A DNA stretch of 64,000 nucleotides from Rugamonas aquatica (lineage in GTDB: Bacteria > Pseudomonadota > Gammaproteobacteria > Burkholderiales > Burkholderiaceae_D): NCBI RefSeq assembly GCF_009380215.1, contig NZ_WHUG01000007.1, forward strand, positions 1 to 64,000. The letters run 5' to 3'. Below, piece after piece: positions 23,379 through 32,033 of the stretch. The position numbers and the translations under genes are program-made. The number at the start of each line of letters is the position of its first letter. Position 1 is the stretch's first letter. The notes beneath the pieces were generated by a model. The model had not been told where the DNA came from, did not search any database, and was given only the letters and a program-made list of their open reading frames with translations.

Positions 23379-23693
23379 GTGAAAATTAACGATACATTGA
23401 AGAGCACGACCGGCTTGCCGTCGTCGACCCCGGCTTCCACCTCGACTGCGCGCGGCGCAGACAAGGCGGCAGCCCCGGCGACGCCTGCAACGTCCGACAA
23501 TGTGCGCCTGTCGCCGCAAGGCCAGGCATTGGCGGCCAGTGCGGCCGGCGGCAACAGCGCGGTGTTCGACACGAAAAAAGTCGAACGCATCAAGCTGGCG
23601 ATAGCCGACGGCCAGTTCCAGGTCAACTCGGAAAAAGTGGCGGATGGCTTGCTGGATACAGTCAAGGATCTGCTGCACTCTCGCAAACGATAG
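23379..23693 (+). CDS. flgM: Anti-sigma-28 factor FlgM
   Basis: 104 residues. The start is GTG (23379), preceded by AGAGAAGG. The N-terminal half is disordered and Ala/Thr-rich. The C-terminal half (NVRLSPQGQALAAS, then FDTKKVERIKLAIADGQFQVNSEKVADGLLDTVKDLL) is the FliA-binding FlgM domain. It holds FliA (25701) inactive until exported through the completed hook. Encoded directly before its export partner gene flgN. Confidence 0.94.
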   Translation: MKINDTLKSTTGLPSSTPASTSTARGADKAAAPATPATSDNVRLSPQGQALAASAAGGNSAVFDTKKVERIKLAIADGQFQVNSEKVADGLLDTVKDLLHSRKR

Positions 23694-23700
23694 GTCTACC

Positions 23701-24177
23701 ATGTCAACCGCTACCCCGCTGAACAGCCTGCGCGAAGAAGAACACATCATGACGACCCTGCTGGGCGTCCTGAAGCAGGAGCAGCAATACCTGGTGGCGG
23801 CGGAAATCGATGGCCTGACGGCCCTCACCACGAAGAAATCGGCACTGGTCACGCAGATGACCCTGTTGTCGGCCCAGCGCCACCGCGCCCTGGGCAAGGC
23901 CGGCTACCCGGCCGAGGAAGCCGGCATGGATGCCTGGGCTGCCGCCTGCGGCGCCGATGCCGCCGAAGCGACCGCCCTGTGGCAAGCGCTGCAGCAACAT
24001 GCGCGCGCAGCCAAGGAACTGAACCGCATCAACGGCATGCTGATCAACAAGCAGATGAACCATGCGCAAGGCGCGCTGCAAGCGCTGCGTCCGCAAACGG
24101 CGGCTGCGAACAACTTCTATGGCCCCGGCGGCCTGTCCACTTCCCTGCCCCGCAGCCGCGGCTTTTTAGCCGGCTGA
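23701..24177 (+). CDS. flgN: Flagellar chaperone FlgN
   Basis: I use the ATG at 23701 (MSTATPLNSLREEEHIMTTLLGVLKQEQQYL), 7 bases after flgM; an upstream in-frame start would overlap flgM. It has 158 residues, is mostly helical, and has the FlgN pattern LLxxLxxEQxxLxxxdxxxLxxLTxxKxxLVxQ. It is a cytoplasmic chaperone for FlgK and FlgL, whose genes lie 9 kb to the left. It converges on motD with 23 bp between, and no terminator hairpin is visible there. Confidence 0.9.
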   Translation: MSTATPLNSLREEEHIMTTLLGVLKQEQQYLVAAEIDGLTALTTKKSALVTQMTLLSAQRHRALGKAGYPAEEAGMDAWAAACGADAAEATALWQALQQHARAAKELNRINGMLINKQMNHAQGALQALRPQTAAANNFYGPGGLSTSLPRSRGFLAG

Positions 24178-24200
24178 TTTTAATTCCGCCTACTGCCCGC

Positions 24201-24971
24201 CTACTGCTGCGGCGTCGTCGGCAACTCCGTTACCGCGTCCGGAATACCGGACAAGATCGTGACCGCCACGCGGCGATTGCGCGCGCGCCCGATCGGATTG
24301 TCGTTCGGCGCCACCGGCACGTTGGCGCTGAAACCCACCGCCGTCAGCCGCTCCGGCGCCACGCCGGCGTCGATGAACAGCCGCACCACGCTGCTGGCGC
24401 GCACCGCCGACAATTCCCAGTTGGAGGGGAACAGCGTATTGCGGATCGGCTGGTTGTCGGTGTGGCCTTCGACCTGCACCTTGTGGTCGTCGCTTTTCAG
24501 CAGGCTGGCGACGGCGCGCAGCGCTTCGGTCGATTCATTGGTCAGGCGCGCCTCGCCCGGATCGAACAGCACCGAGGCGTTGATCTCGACGCTGACGCCG
24601 CGGCTATTTTGCGTCACCCGCACCTTGCCCTCCTTGACCAGCGGCGCCAGCGTGGACAACAAGTCCTGCGCCAGCTTGGTCATCTGGGTCTTTTCCTTGC
24701 GCAGCAGTTCGGCGTGGCGCTTCAGGTTGGGGTTGGGGATGGGCAGGTTGGGCACTTCGGTATTGACCGGCTTGGCCGAGCCGGCGCCGCCAAAAGCGTC
24801 GCCCAGCGCCACCGACAGCACCTTGTACTGGCCGATATTGACCACCGAAATCGCATACATGACGACGAAGAAGGCGAACAGCAGCGTGATGAAGTCGGCG
24901 TAGGAGATCAACCAGCGCTCGTGGTTCTCCGGTTCGTCGTCGAACTTCCTGCGCGCGCGCCGGTTCTGCAC
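24201..24971 (-). CDS. motD: Flagellar stator protein MotD (MotB family)
   Basis: 256 residues with a single N-terminal transmembrane helix, ERWLISYADFITLLFAFFVVMYA. It carries the Asp essential for proton conduction (YAD). The OmpA-type peptidoglycan-binding domain follows (VQVEGHTDNQPIRNTLFPSNWELSAVRASSVVRLFID; NRRVAVTIL). The PENHERW lead-in and pairing with motC downstream of fliA fit MotD, the second-type stator. It starts 1 base after motC. Confidence 0.9.
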   Translation of the reverse strand: MQNRRARRKFDDEPENHERWLISYADFITLLFAFFVVMYAISVVNIGQYKVLSVALGDAFGGAGSAKPVNTEVPNLPIPNPNLKRHAELLRKEKTQMTKLAQDLLSTLAPLVKEGKVRVTQNSRGVSVEINASVLFDPGEARLTNESTEALRAVASLLKSDDHKVQVEGHTDNQPIRNTLFPSNWELSAVRASSVVRLFIDAGVAPERLTAVGFSANVPVAPNDNPIGRARNRRVAVTILSGIPDAVTELPTTPQQ

Positions 24972-24972
24972 G

Positions 24973-25719
24973 TCAGTGCTCCCGCATCAGCGTGGCGATG
25001 CGCTCGTCGATGACGCGCGTATGGTCGCCGGTGGCGATGTCGTAGAACACGGCGGCGGCGATTTCCTGCTGGTGCACGGCCTGGGTGACGATGGCCTTGA
25101 GCTTGTTGGCGATCGGGTAGAAGAACAGATTGGCCAGGCCGACGCCGTAGATGGTCGAGACGAAGGCCACCGCGATGCCTGAGCCGAGCTTGCTCGGATC
25201 GGTGAGGTTTTCCATCACGTGGATCAAACCCAGCACGGCGCCCAGGATGCCGATGGTGGGCGAGTAGCCGGCCGCCGACTCCCAGATGCGCACCGCCTGC
25301 CGCTCCTCGGTTTCGAAGGCGGTGATCTCGGTGTCGAGGATCTGGCGCAACTTGTCGGGATTGATGCCGTCGACGATCAGGCGCAGCCCCTTGGTGTTGA
25401 ACTTGTCCTTGGACGCCAGCATGTAGCGCTCCAGCGACAGCAGGCCGTCGCGCCGCGCCGCCAGGTTCCAGGCGTTGATGTCGCGCGCCAGCACGGCGCG
25501 GGTGTCGGCCGGCGGCGCGAACACCAGCCGCAGCATGCGCAGGCCGCGCAGGAAGGTTTGAAAACGGGTCTGCAGCATGACGGCGCCAAAGGTGCCGACC
25601 ACCACGATCGCGAACGCGGCCGGTTGCAGCAGCGAGGATAATTTGCCGCCTTCCAGCGTCTGGCCGATGACGATGCCGGCCAGCGCCAGCAGCACCCCGG
25701 CTACGCTGGCCCAGTCCAA
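24973..25719 (-). CDS. motC: Flagellar stator protein MotC (MotA family)
   Basis: 248 residues with four transmembrane helices, beginning MDWASVAGVLLALAGIVIGQTLEGG. The conserved MotA/ExbB-like segment is ESAAGYSPTIGILGAVLGLIHVMENL, and the TMs at PSKLGSGIAVAFVSTIYGVGLANLFFYPIANKLK are typical. The cytoplasmic loop holds basic/acidic residues that engage FliG. The start overlaps the 3' end of fliA by 19 bases, coupling stator synthesis to the sigma factor. Confidence 0.92.
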   Translation of the reverse strand: MDWASVAGVLLALAGIVIGQTLEGGKLSSLLQPAAFAIVVVGTFGAVMLQTRFQTFLRGLRMLRLVFAPPADTRAVLARDINAWNLAARRDGLLSLERYMLASKDKFNTKGLRLIVDGINPDKLRQILDTEITAFETEERQAVRIWESAAGYSPTIGILGAVLGLIHVMENLTDPSKLGSGIAVAFVSTIYGVGLANLFFYPIANKLKAIVTQAVHQQEIAAAVFYDIATGDHTRVIDERIATLMREH

Positions 25720-26432
25720 GACCGCTCCCGAAGTGAGGCGCGCAGACGCGCCACGGCCTGCGTATGCAACTGCGATACGCGCGATTCCGATACGCCCATC
25801 ACGGCGCCGATTTCTTTCAAGTTGAGCTCCTCTTCGTAGTACAGCCCCATCAGAATCTTCTCGCGCGGCGGCAGGGCGTCGATGGCATCGATCACGGCCT
25901 GGCGGAAGTCGCCGTCCAGCAGCGAGCGCAGCGGGTCCGCATCATCGTCCGCCGCATAGCGGTCGAGGAAGCTGTCGTTGCCGTCGTCGTCGTGAAAATC
26001 TTCGTAGTACACCAGCTGGTGGCCGCCGCCTTCGGACAGCATTTCCTGATAGTCGGCCAGCGACAGCTTGAGCATCTTGGCCACTTCCGACTCGGTCGGC
26101 GGATGGCCCAGGCGCTGCTGCAGGGTGCTCATCGCGGTTTCGATCTTGCGCATGTTCTGGCGCATCGAGCGCGGCAGCCAGTCGCTGTTGCGCAGCTCGT
26201 CCAGCATGGCGCCGCGGATGCGCAGCACGGCATAGGTTTCGAACTGGGCGCCGTGCGTTTCCTCGTAACGGCTGATGGCGTCGAGCAGGCCGATCATCCC
26301 GGCTTGCACCAGATCGTCGACTTCGACGCTGGGCGGCAGTTTCGCCTTCATGTGATGGGCCAGGCGCTTCACCAACGGCATATGCTCCGTCAGCAAAGAA
26401 TCCTTGTCCGCTTTCCCTTTGACCGTGTACAT
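25701..26432 (-). CDS. fliA: RNA polymerase sigma factor FliA (sigma-28)
   Basis: 243 residues with regions 2 (KRLAHHMKAKLPPSVEVDDLVQAGMIGLLDAISRY; FETYAVLRIRGAMLDELR), 3 (LGHPPTESEVAKMLKLSLADYQEML) and 4 (LPPREKILMGLYYEEELNLKEIGAVMGVSESRVSQLHTQAVARLR). It drives class-3 flagellar genes; matching promoters occur here before flgM and flgK. It is held in check by FlgM. It lies 43 bp after flhG in the same direction. Confidence 0.96.
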   Translation of the reverse strand: MYTVKGKADKDSLLTEHMPLVKRLAHHMKAKLPPSVEVDDLVQAGMIGLLDAISRYEETHGAQFETYAVLRIRGAMLDELRNSDWLPRSMRQNMRKIETAMSTLQQRLGHPPTESEVAKMLKLSLADYQEMLSEGGGHQLVYYEDFHDDDGNDSFLDRYAADDDADPLRSLLDGDFRQAVIDAIDALPPREKILMGLYYEEELNLKEIGAVMGVSESRVSQLHTQAVARLRASLRERSWTGPA

Positions 26433-26475
26433 AGCCTGTTTATTATTGATTAAGCGCTAAAATATTGATGCTCCC

Positions 26476-27273
26476 TTAACGGAAAGATGGCGAGCCGGCC
26501 AGCGCGAAGCGCCCCGCCAGTTGACGAAACGCGACCGAAGCCCCGGCCAGCGGAAATGCATCGACCACCGCACGCCCCAAGCGTGCCGCGCGTTGCAGGT
26601 ATTCATCCGCCGGCACCGATCCCATCGAAACGAGGTTCACCGCCAAGTATCGGCTAGCTGCCTGTGCCATATTATCGTATACCACCTTTGCTTCCGATTC
26701 GGAAGCCCCGGTGACCAGAATTCCAAACGGCCGGCGGCCCAGCTCCTGGTTCAGGCGCTTGATCATACTGTAAGCGGCCTTGATCGAGGTAGCGCTATTC
26801 GACACCTGCACCACGATTTCCGAGCTGGCCATGACCGGCACAGGGAAGGCCACGCCGTCGAACTCGCCGTCGACGATGACGATGCCGGTCTGTTTGGCCA
26901 GCACATCGAAGGCCTTGGCCAGGCGGCGGGTCTCGTCCGGGCCGCTGCGCGGCAGGCCGCGTGTCATCGACGCCACAGCAAAACCTTGCGGCACCTGGTG
27001 GATCACCTGGTTCAGCGCGCACTCCTGGCGCGCCACGTTGAGCAGGCTGGCGCCGCCGTCCACGCCCAGGCGCGACGCCACGCCGTGGGCGCTGGCGCAG
27101 GCATCGACCAGCAGCACATCATTGCCGGCGCGGGCCAGCGAGGCACCCAGGTTGACCAGCATGGCGCCCTTGTCGTCCTGCGGCGAGGCCGACAGGAAGG
27201 TGACGATGCGGGGCTGCGGCCCCGCCAGCATGCGGCGCAGTCCCTCCGCCTGGTCGAAATCGAAATTAGCCAA
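26476..27273 (-). CDS. flhG: FlhG/FleN-family flagellar number regulator with degenerate P-loop
   Basis: 265 residues, MinD/ParA fold. The N-terminal FlhF-activating motif is intact (DQAEGLRRM, residues 7-15). The deviant Walker A is not: where the family has KGGVGKT this protein has SPQDDKG (residues 30-36), keeping only the second Lys (K35). LLVDACAS (Walker A-prime) and IVIVDGEFD remain. It normally limits flagellar number and stimulates FlhF GTPase. The 5' end overlaps flhF by 8 bases, confirming the pair. Loss of ATP-driven dimerisation is inference. Confidence 0.88.
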   Translation of the reverse strand: MANFDFDQAEGLRRMLAGPQPRIVTFLSASPQDDKGAMLVNLGASLARAGNDVLLVDACASAHGVASRLGVDGGASLLNVARQECALNQVIHQVPQGFAVASMTRGLPRSGPDETRRLAKAFDVLAKQTGIVIVDGEFDGVAFPVPVMASSEIVVQVSNSATSIKAAYSMIKRLNQELGRRPFGILVTGASESEAKVVYDNMAQAASRYLAVNLVSMGSVPADEYLQRAARLGRAVVDAFPLAGASVAFRQLAGRFALAGSPSFR

Positions 27274-28690
27274 GGTGCACCTCGCGCATCGCTTGTTCGC
27301 CGTTGCTCATCAGCAGAGGCAGTTCGGCGTCCAGGTATTGGGTGTTGACGATATCGCGTTTCAGCTTGAAAGCGCGGTCGATCAGGTAGGCCGGATCGGC
27401 CAGGTGCAGGTCTTCCGGCACGCGCTGGCCGTTCGACACGTAGAACAGGTTCAGCTTCTGGCGGATCACCACGTCGAGCACATTGCCGATCGCGGCGGCT
27501 TCGTCCAGCTTGGTCATGATGCATCCGGCCAGGCCGCTGCCCTGGTAGGCGCGCACCACTTCGTTCAGGGTTTCCTGGGTCGCCGTGGCGTTCAGGCACA
27601 GCAGGCGCTTGACGTCCGAGCCGGCGCCTTGCAGCATCGACACCTGTTCGGTCACCATCTGGTCGCGCTGGCTGACGCCGACAGTGTCGATCAGCACGGT
27701 GTGCTTGTTCTTCAATTCCTTGAGGGCGATGCGCAGGTCGGCCTCGTCCTTGACCGAGTGCACCATCACGCCGAGGATCTTGCCGTAGATACGCAGCTGC
27801 TCGTGGGCGCCGATACGATAGGCGTCGGTGGTGATCAGCGCCAGCTTGTCCGGGCCGTGGCGCATCACGCAGCGCGCGGCCAGCTTGGCGGTGCTGGTGG
27901 TCTTGCCGACGCCGGTCGGACCGACCAGCGCGAACACGCCGCCCTGTTCGATCAGCGCGTCTTCATTGGCCATGGTTTGCAGGTTGCGGGTCAGGACGTT
28001 CTTGATCCAGCGCATGCTGTCGGCGGCGTCGCGGCCGGCCGGCAGTTTTTCGATCAGGTAGCGCGCCAGGCTGGCCGAGAAACCGGCCGCCAGCATCTCG
28101 CGCAGCACGGTGGCTTTCTGCGGCTCGCGCGCTTGCGTCGTGCCCCAGGAGATTTCGGCCAGCTGGGTTTCCATCATGCCGCGCATGGCGCGGATTTCGC
28201 CCATCATGTTCTGCATTTCGGCGGCAGCGTTCTGCTTGGCGCTGGCGACGGCGGCCGTCACCATGGCGGCGATCTGGTCGACATCCATCGTGGCCGGAGC
28301 CGGAGCCGGTGCTGCGGCCTTGGTGGCGCTGGCGAACGACGCGGCGGAAGCCACCACGCGGCGCACCGGTTGCGCTGGCAGGGCGGCCGGGGTTGGGTAG
28401 TTGTTCTCGAAGCGGGGCTCCATGCGCGATTCCATGCGTGGCTCCAGACGCTGATCGGCGCGGGCTTGCGGCACGGCGGTGGTCAGGTCGAGCGACGGCG
28501 CCGGATCGGCCATCGGCGAATGCGGCGCAGGCATGGCCAGCGAAGCGGCATCGTCGTTGGCCAGCGCGAGGATTTCAACGCCGCCATCGGCCTGGCGGTT
28601 GGACAGGATCACGGCATCGGGGCCGAGCGACTCGCGCACTTTGCGCAGTGCCTCGCGGGATGTCGGTGCGGTAAATTTTTTGACGTTCAT
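27266..28690 (-). CDS. flhF: Flagellar pole-targeting SRP-type GTPase FlhF
   Basis: 474 residues. The N-terminal B domain (MNVKKFTAPTSREALRKVRESLGPDAVILSNRQ) is followed by an Ala/Pro/Met-rich linker, the N domain and the SRP GTPase G domain. The G-domain motifs are GPTGVGKTTS, ALITTDAYRIGAHEQL, VLIDTVGVSQRD and TKLDEAAAIGNVLD. It recruits the first basal-body parts to the cell pole, with FlhG as activator. The DTVG in place of DTAG is a small variation. The 150 bp upstream separates it from the Rpn-type gene and carries a motif shared with flhB. Confidence 0.95.
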   Translation of the reverse strand: MNVKKFTAPTSREALRKVRESLGPDAVILSNRQADGGVEILALANDDAASLAMPAPHSPMADPAPSLDLTTAVPQARADQRLEPRMESRMEPRFENNYPTPAALPAQPVRRVVASAASFASATKAAAPAPAPATMDVDQIAAMVTAAVASAKQNAAAEMQNMMGEIRAMRGMMETQLAEISWGTTQAREPQKATVLREMLAAGFSASLARYLIEKLPAGRDAADSMRWIKNVLTRNLQTMANEDALIEQGGVFALVGPTGVGKTTSTAKLAARCVMRHGPDKLALITTDAYRIGAHEQLRIYGKILGVMVHSVKDEADLRIALKELKNKHTVLIDTVGVSQRDQMVTEQVSMLQGAGSDVKRLLCLNATATQETLNEVVRAYQGSGLAGCIMTKLDEAAAIGNVLDVVIRQKLNLFYVSNGQRVPEDLHLADPAYLIDRAFKLKRDIVNTQYLDAELPLLMSNGEQAMREVHLG

Positions 28691-28742
28691 GGCCGGCTCT
28701 CAGGAATCTAAGTCGAGCAGTGCGTCTTCCGGATGAGACGCC

Positions 28743-28764
28743 TTTACTCTGACAGTGCCATTAT
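28743..28764 (-). promoter_or_regulatory. Motif upstream of flhF shared with flhB
   Basis: On the - strand: ATAATGGCAC, one base, GTC, four bases, TAAA. The same pattern, 17 of 22 identical with no gap, occurs upstream of flhB at 33232-33253. It lies 53 bases before the flhF ATG. It may be a promoter element or the binding site of a flagellar regulator; the function is unknown. Confidence 0.4.
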
Positions 28765-28840
28765 TGACGATGCACTCTGGAAACGATCCGATGAACAGGG
28801 GTAGAAATGGGCCGCATTTCCCCATTGCGGCCGAGGCGGC

Positions 28841-29860
28841 TTAACTGCTGCGAAAAACCTCGTCCAGCGAGGTGGCATCGACAAAGTTACGCGCCCAAGC
28901 GGACAGCTGCGGCACGTCGGCCTCGGCGATGCGTAACAGCACGTGCGCATCGAGCGGGCCAAAGCGCTGAACAAGCAACGCGGTAAGCCCTTCAGCCCAC
29001 CCCTCTTGTCTGCCCTCTTGTCTGCCCTCTTGTCTGCCCTCTTGTCTGCCCTCTTGTCGGCCCTCTTGCCGGCCCTCTTGAAGGCCTAATTTCAAGCCTT
29101 CTTTCCGGCCAATTTCCATTCCAATACGTTCAATAGAAGACAAGTAGACCATGGCCCTCCTCCTTTCTATTTCCAACATGCCAGATCGTAAACGTACCTC
29201 TAGCCCCGCCGGCAAGCGCATGATCCAGTCGATCACCCGGTACAAGTTGATGATACGCTGCCTGTCCCAATCACGCAGATACAGTAGCTTGGTGAGCTTC
29301 CACTTGGCGATGCGGCGCCGATGGGCGTTGCCCTTGGTCTGCCGCGCCTGCAAATGCGCCATTGTCACCAGCGCAAAGGGATTCTCGTGCTGCCGTAGTT
29401 CATCAAGGCGATCAGCATAGTCCAGCAGTTTAACGACAGGGAATTCAATCCCCATCCTGCAACCAAGCAGACGATAAGCAAACGACGAAGGCCGCCAACG
29501 CCTGCCATCGTCCGCCAGCAACGCCAGGCTGGCGACAGGTCGCCGATAGCGATCGTAGACACGATAATTGTAGACAAACATGCGCTCAGCGAACCGCGCA
29601 TCACGCCAGCCCTGCACCTCCAGATGCACCAGCACCCATTGCTCACTGCCGTCATGCAAATGCACGCTGACCAGCTTGTCGAGCACGCGCTTGCCCAGTT
29701 CCGCATCGCGCGTCAGCGCGCCGAACTCCTGATCGAGAAAAGTGTGCGGCCGCGACCAGTCGATCGCGGCATGCGCAAGGGGGAAGTAGAAGGCCATGAA
29801 TTCCGGAAAGTGGCACATGACCACCTCCTTCCACGGCGTATCGAAATCGTCGTCATCCAT
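28841..29860 (-). CDS. Rpn/DUF4351-type PD-(D/E)xK nuclease-fold protein inserted in the flagellar operon
   Basis: 339 residues. The N-terminal half has the Rpn/transposase-like nuclease pattern: DWSRPHTFLDQEFG, then VLVHLEVQGWRD (the ExQ variant of ExK) and YNYRVYDRYRRPVASLALL. The C-terminal DUF4351-like segment (LTALLVQRFGPLDAHVLLRIAEADVPQLSAWARNFVDATSLDEVF) is preceded by seven EGRQ-type tetrapeptides. This family is widespread as stand-alone, often mobile genes linked to recombination. It has nothing to do with flagella and separates flhA from flhF, 49 bp after flhA. Insertion into an ancestral flhA-flhF operon is inference. Confidence 0.8.
   Translation of the reverse strand: MDDDDFDTPWKEVVMCHFPEFMAFYFPLAHAAIDWSRPHTFLDQEFGALTRDAELGKRVLDKLVSVHLHDGSEQWVLVHLEVQGWRDARFAERMFVYNYRVYDRYRRPVASLALLADDGRRWRPSSFAYRLLGCRMGIEFPVVKLLDYADRLDELRQHENPFALVTMAHLQARQTKGNAHRRRIAKWKLTKLLYLRDWDRQRIINLYRVIDWIMRLPAGLEVRLRSGMLEIERRRAMVYLSSIERIGMEIGRKEGLKLGLQEGRQEGRQEGRQEGRQEGRQEGRQEGWAEGLTALLVQRFGPLDAHVLLRIAEADVPQLSAWARNFVDATSLDEVFRSS
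29001..29084 (-). repeat. 12-bp tandem repeat (7 units) within the Rpn-type gene
   Basis: The unit CCCTCTTGTCTG (+ strand) occurs four times perfectly, followed by three copies with 1-3 changes. It encodes Gln-Glu-Gly-Arg repeats between the nuclease-like and DUF4351-like parts. Because the unit is a multiple of three, slippage would change linker length without breaking the frame. Confidence 0.9.
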
Positions 29861-29909
29861 GCGGACAGTCTAGGCCGCCCGCATGGATGCATGCGCGATC
29901 CGCTCAAAC

Positions 29910-32033
29910 TCAGGCCGGCTGCTGGCCCACCAGCGCCGTCACGCGGATGGTCTTGGTCTCCGGGATTTCCGCATGCGACAGCACCTTCAGCTGCGGCAGC
30001 GCGCGGCGCAGGAAGCGCGACAGCAAGGCCCGCAGCGGGCCCGGCACCAGCAGCACCGGCGTCAAGCCCAGCGCCTCCTGCTGCTGCGCCGCCTGCTGCG
30101 CCTGCTGAGCGATGGTGTCGGCCAGCCCAGGCTCGATACCAGCACCGTCGGGACCGCTGGCCGCCAGCGCCTGCATCAGCAAGCGCTCCAGGCGATTATC
30201 CAGCGTCATCACCGACAACTCGGTGGCGCCGGGGAACAGCTGCTGCACGATGGCGCGACCCAGCGAGATACGCACCAGCGCGGTCAAGTCGCTCGGATCC
30301 TGCGTATGCACGGCATGCTCGGCCAGCGTCTCGATGATGGAACGCATGTCGCGAATGTGCACGCCCTCCACCAGCAGGTTCTGCAGCACCTTCTGCAAAG
30401 TCGACAGCGACACCATCTTCGGCACCAGATCCTCCACCAGCTTGGGCGCATCCTTGCCCAGATGATCGAGCAGCGCCTGCACCTCGGCGCGGCCCAGCAG
30501 CTCGGACGCGTGCGTGGTGATCAAATGGTTCAAATGGGTCGCCACCACCGTGCCGGCGTCGACCACCGTATAGCCCATGCCCTGCGCCTGGTCGCGCAGA
30601 TTGGCGTCGATCCACGTGGCCGGCAGGCCGAAGGCCGGATCGCTCGTCACCAGGCCCGGCAAGGTGCCGCTGGCCATGCCAGGATTGATCGCCAGGAACT
30701 GGCCGTTGAAGGCCTCGCCCGTGCCCACTTCCACGCCCTTGAGCGTGATGCGGTAGGCCGACGGCTTCAATTCCAGGTTGTCGCGGATGTGCACCGGCGG
30801 CGCCAGGAAACCCACCTCCTGCGCAAACTTCTTGCGGATGCCCTTGATGCGCTTGAGCAGCTCGCCGCCCTGCGTCTTGTCCACCAGCGGGATCAGACGA
30901 TAGCCCACTTCCAGGCCCAGCGTATCGACCGGCATGATGTCCTGCCAGCTGGCCTCTTCCTGCTCCGGCGCGGCGGCCGGCGACGCAGCGGCAGCCTCGG
31001 CCGCCGCCACTTCGGCGGTCTTGCCGGCTTCGGCCTTGCGCGTCATCAGGTAGGCCGAACCGGCCAGCACGCCGGCCAGCAGCAGGAACACCAGGTTCGG
31101 CATGCCGGGTATCAGACCCATGCCGCCGATGATGGCGGCGGTGATGTACAGCACCTGCGGCTTGGCGAACAACTGCCCCACCACCTGGGTGCCGATGTCC
31201 TGCTCGCTGGCCACGCGCGACACCACAATACCGGCCGCGGTGGAAATCACCAGCGATGGAATCTGCGCCACCAGGCCGTCACCGATGGCCAGCAGCGTGT
31301 AGTTCTTCAACGCGTCGGCAAAGGTCAGGTCGTGCTGCAACAGGCCGACCAGCAGACCGCCGACCACGTTAATCACCGTCACTAGAATACCGGCCACGGC
31401 ATCGCCGCGCACATACTTACTGGCACCGTCCATGGCGCCATAGAATTCCGCTTCCTGCGCCACTTCGCTGCGGCGCTTGCGGGCTTCGGCCTCGCCGATC
31501 AGGCCGGCGTTGAGGTCGGCGTCGATCGCCATCTGCTTGCCCGGCATCGCATCCAGGGCGAAACGCGCTCCCACCTCGGCGATACGGCCCGCGCCCTTGG
31601 TCACCACGGTGAAGTTAATGATCGTCAAAATAATGAACACCACGATACCGACCGTGTAGTTACCGCCGATCAGGAAGTGGCCGAACGCTTCGATCACCTT
31701 GCCGGCCGCGTCGGCGCCGGTATGGCCTTCGGTCAGCACCACGCGGGTCGACGCCACGTTCAGCGACAGGCGCAGCATGGTCGATACCAGCAGGATGGTC
31801 GGGAAAGCCATGAAGTCCAGCGGCTTGACCGTGTACAGGCTGGTCAGCAGCACGATCACCGCCAGCGCGATATTGAAGCTGAAGAAGATGTCGAGCACAA
31901 ACGCCGGCAGCGGCAGCACCATCATCGCCAGCAGCATGATGATCAGGATAGGCGCGGCCAGGCTGCTCTTGTTGCGGCTGTTGGCGATGCCTTGCAGCCA
32001 TGGTGGCAGTTTCAGGTTGCTCAAGGCGTTCAT
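29910..32033 (-). CDS. flhA: Flagellar export gate protein FlhA
   Basis: 707 residues. About eight N-terminal TM helices include the FHIPEP signature region (STRVVLTEGHTGADAAGKVIEAFGHFLIGGNYTVGIVVFIILTIINFTVVTKGAGRIAEVGARFALDAMPGKQMAIDADLNAG). The large cytoplasmic nonamer-forming domain follows (DTLGLEVGYRLIPLVD; LITTHASELLGRAEVQALLDHL). It docks export substrates and chaperones such as FlgN. The ATG overlaps the flhB stop by 4 bases. Confidence 0.97.
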   Translation of the reverse strand: MNALSNLKLPPWLQGIANSRNKSSLAAPILIIMLLAMMVLPLPAFVLDIFFSFNIALAVIVLLTSLYTVKPLDFMAFPTILLVSTMLRLSLNVASTRVVLTEGHTGADAAGKVIEAFGHFLIGGNYTVGIVVFIILTIINFTVVTKGAGRIAEVGARFALDAMPGKQMAIDADLNAGLIGEAEARKRRSEVAQEAEFYGAMDGASKYVRGDAVAGILVTVINVVGGLLVGLLQHDLTFADALKNYTLLAIGDGLVAQIPSLVISTAAGIVVSRVASEQDIGTQVVGQLFAKPQVLYITAAIIGGMGLIPGMPNLVFLLLAGVLAGSAYLMTRKAEAGKTAEVAAAEAAAASPAAAPEQEEASWQDIMPVDTLGLEVGYRLIPLVDKTQGGELLKRIKGIRKKFAQEVGFLAPPVHIRDNLELKPSAYRITLKGVEVGTGEAFNGQFLAINPGMASGTLPGLVTSDPAFGLPATWIDANLRDQAQGMGYTVVDAGTVVATHLNHLITTHASELLGRAEVQALLDHLGKDAPKLVEDLVPKMVSLSTLQKVLQNLLVEGVHIRDMRSIIETLAEHAVHTQDPSDLTALVRISLGRAIVQQLFPGATELSVMTLDNRLERLLMQALAASGPDGAGIEPGLADTIAQQAQQAAQQQEALGLTPVLLVPGPLRALLSRFLRRALPQLKVLSHAEIPETKTIRVTALVGQQPA

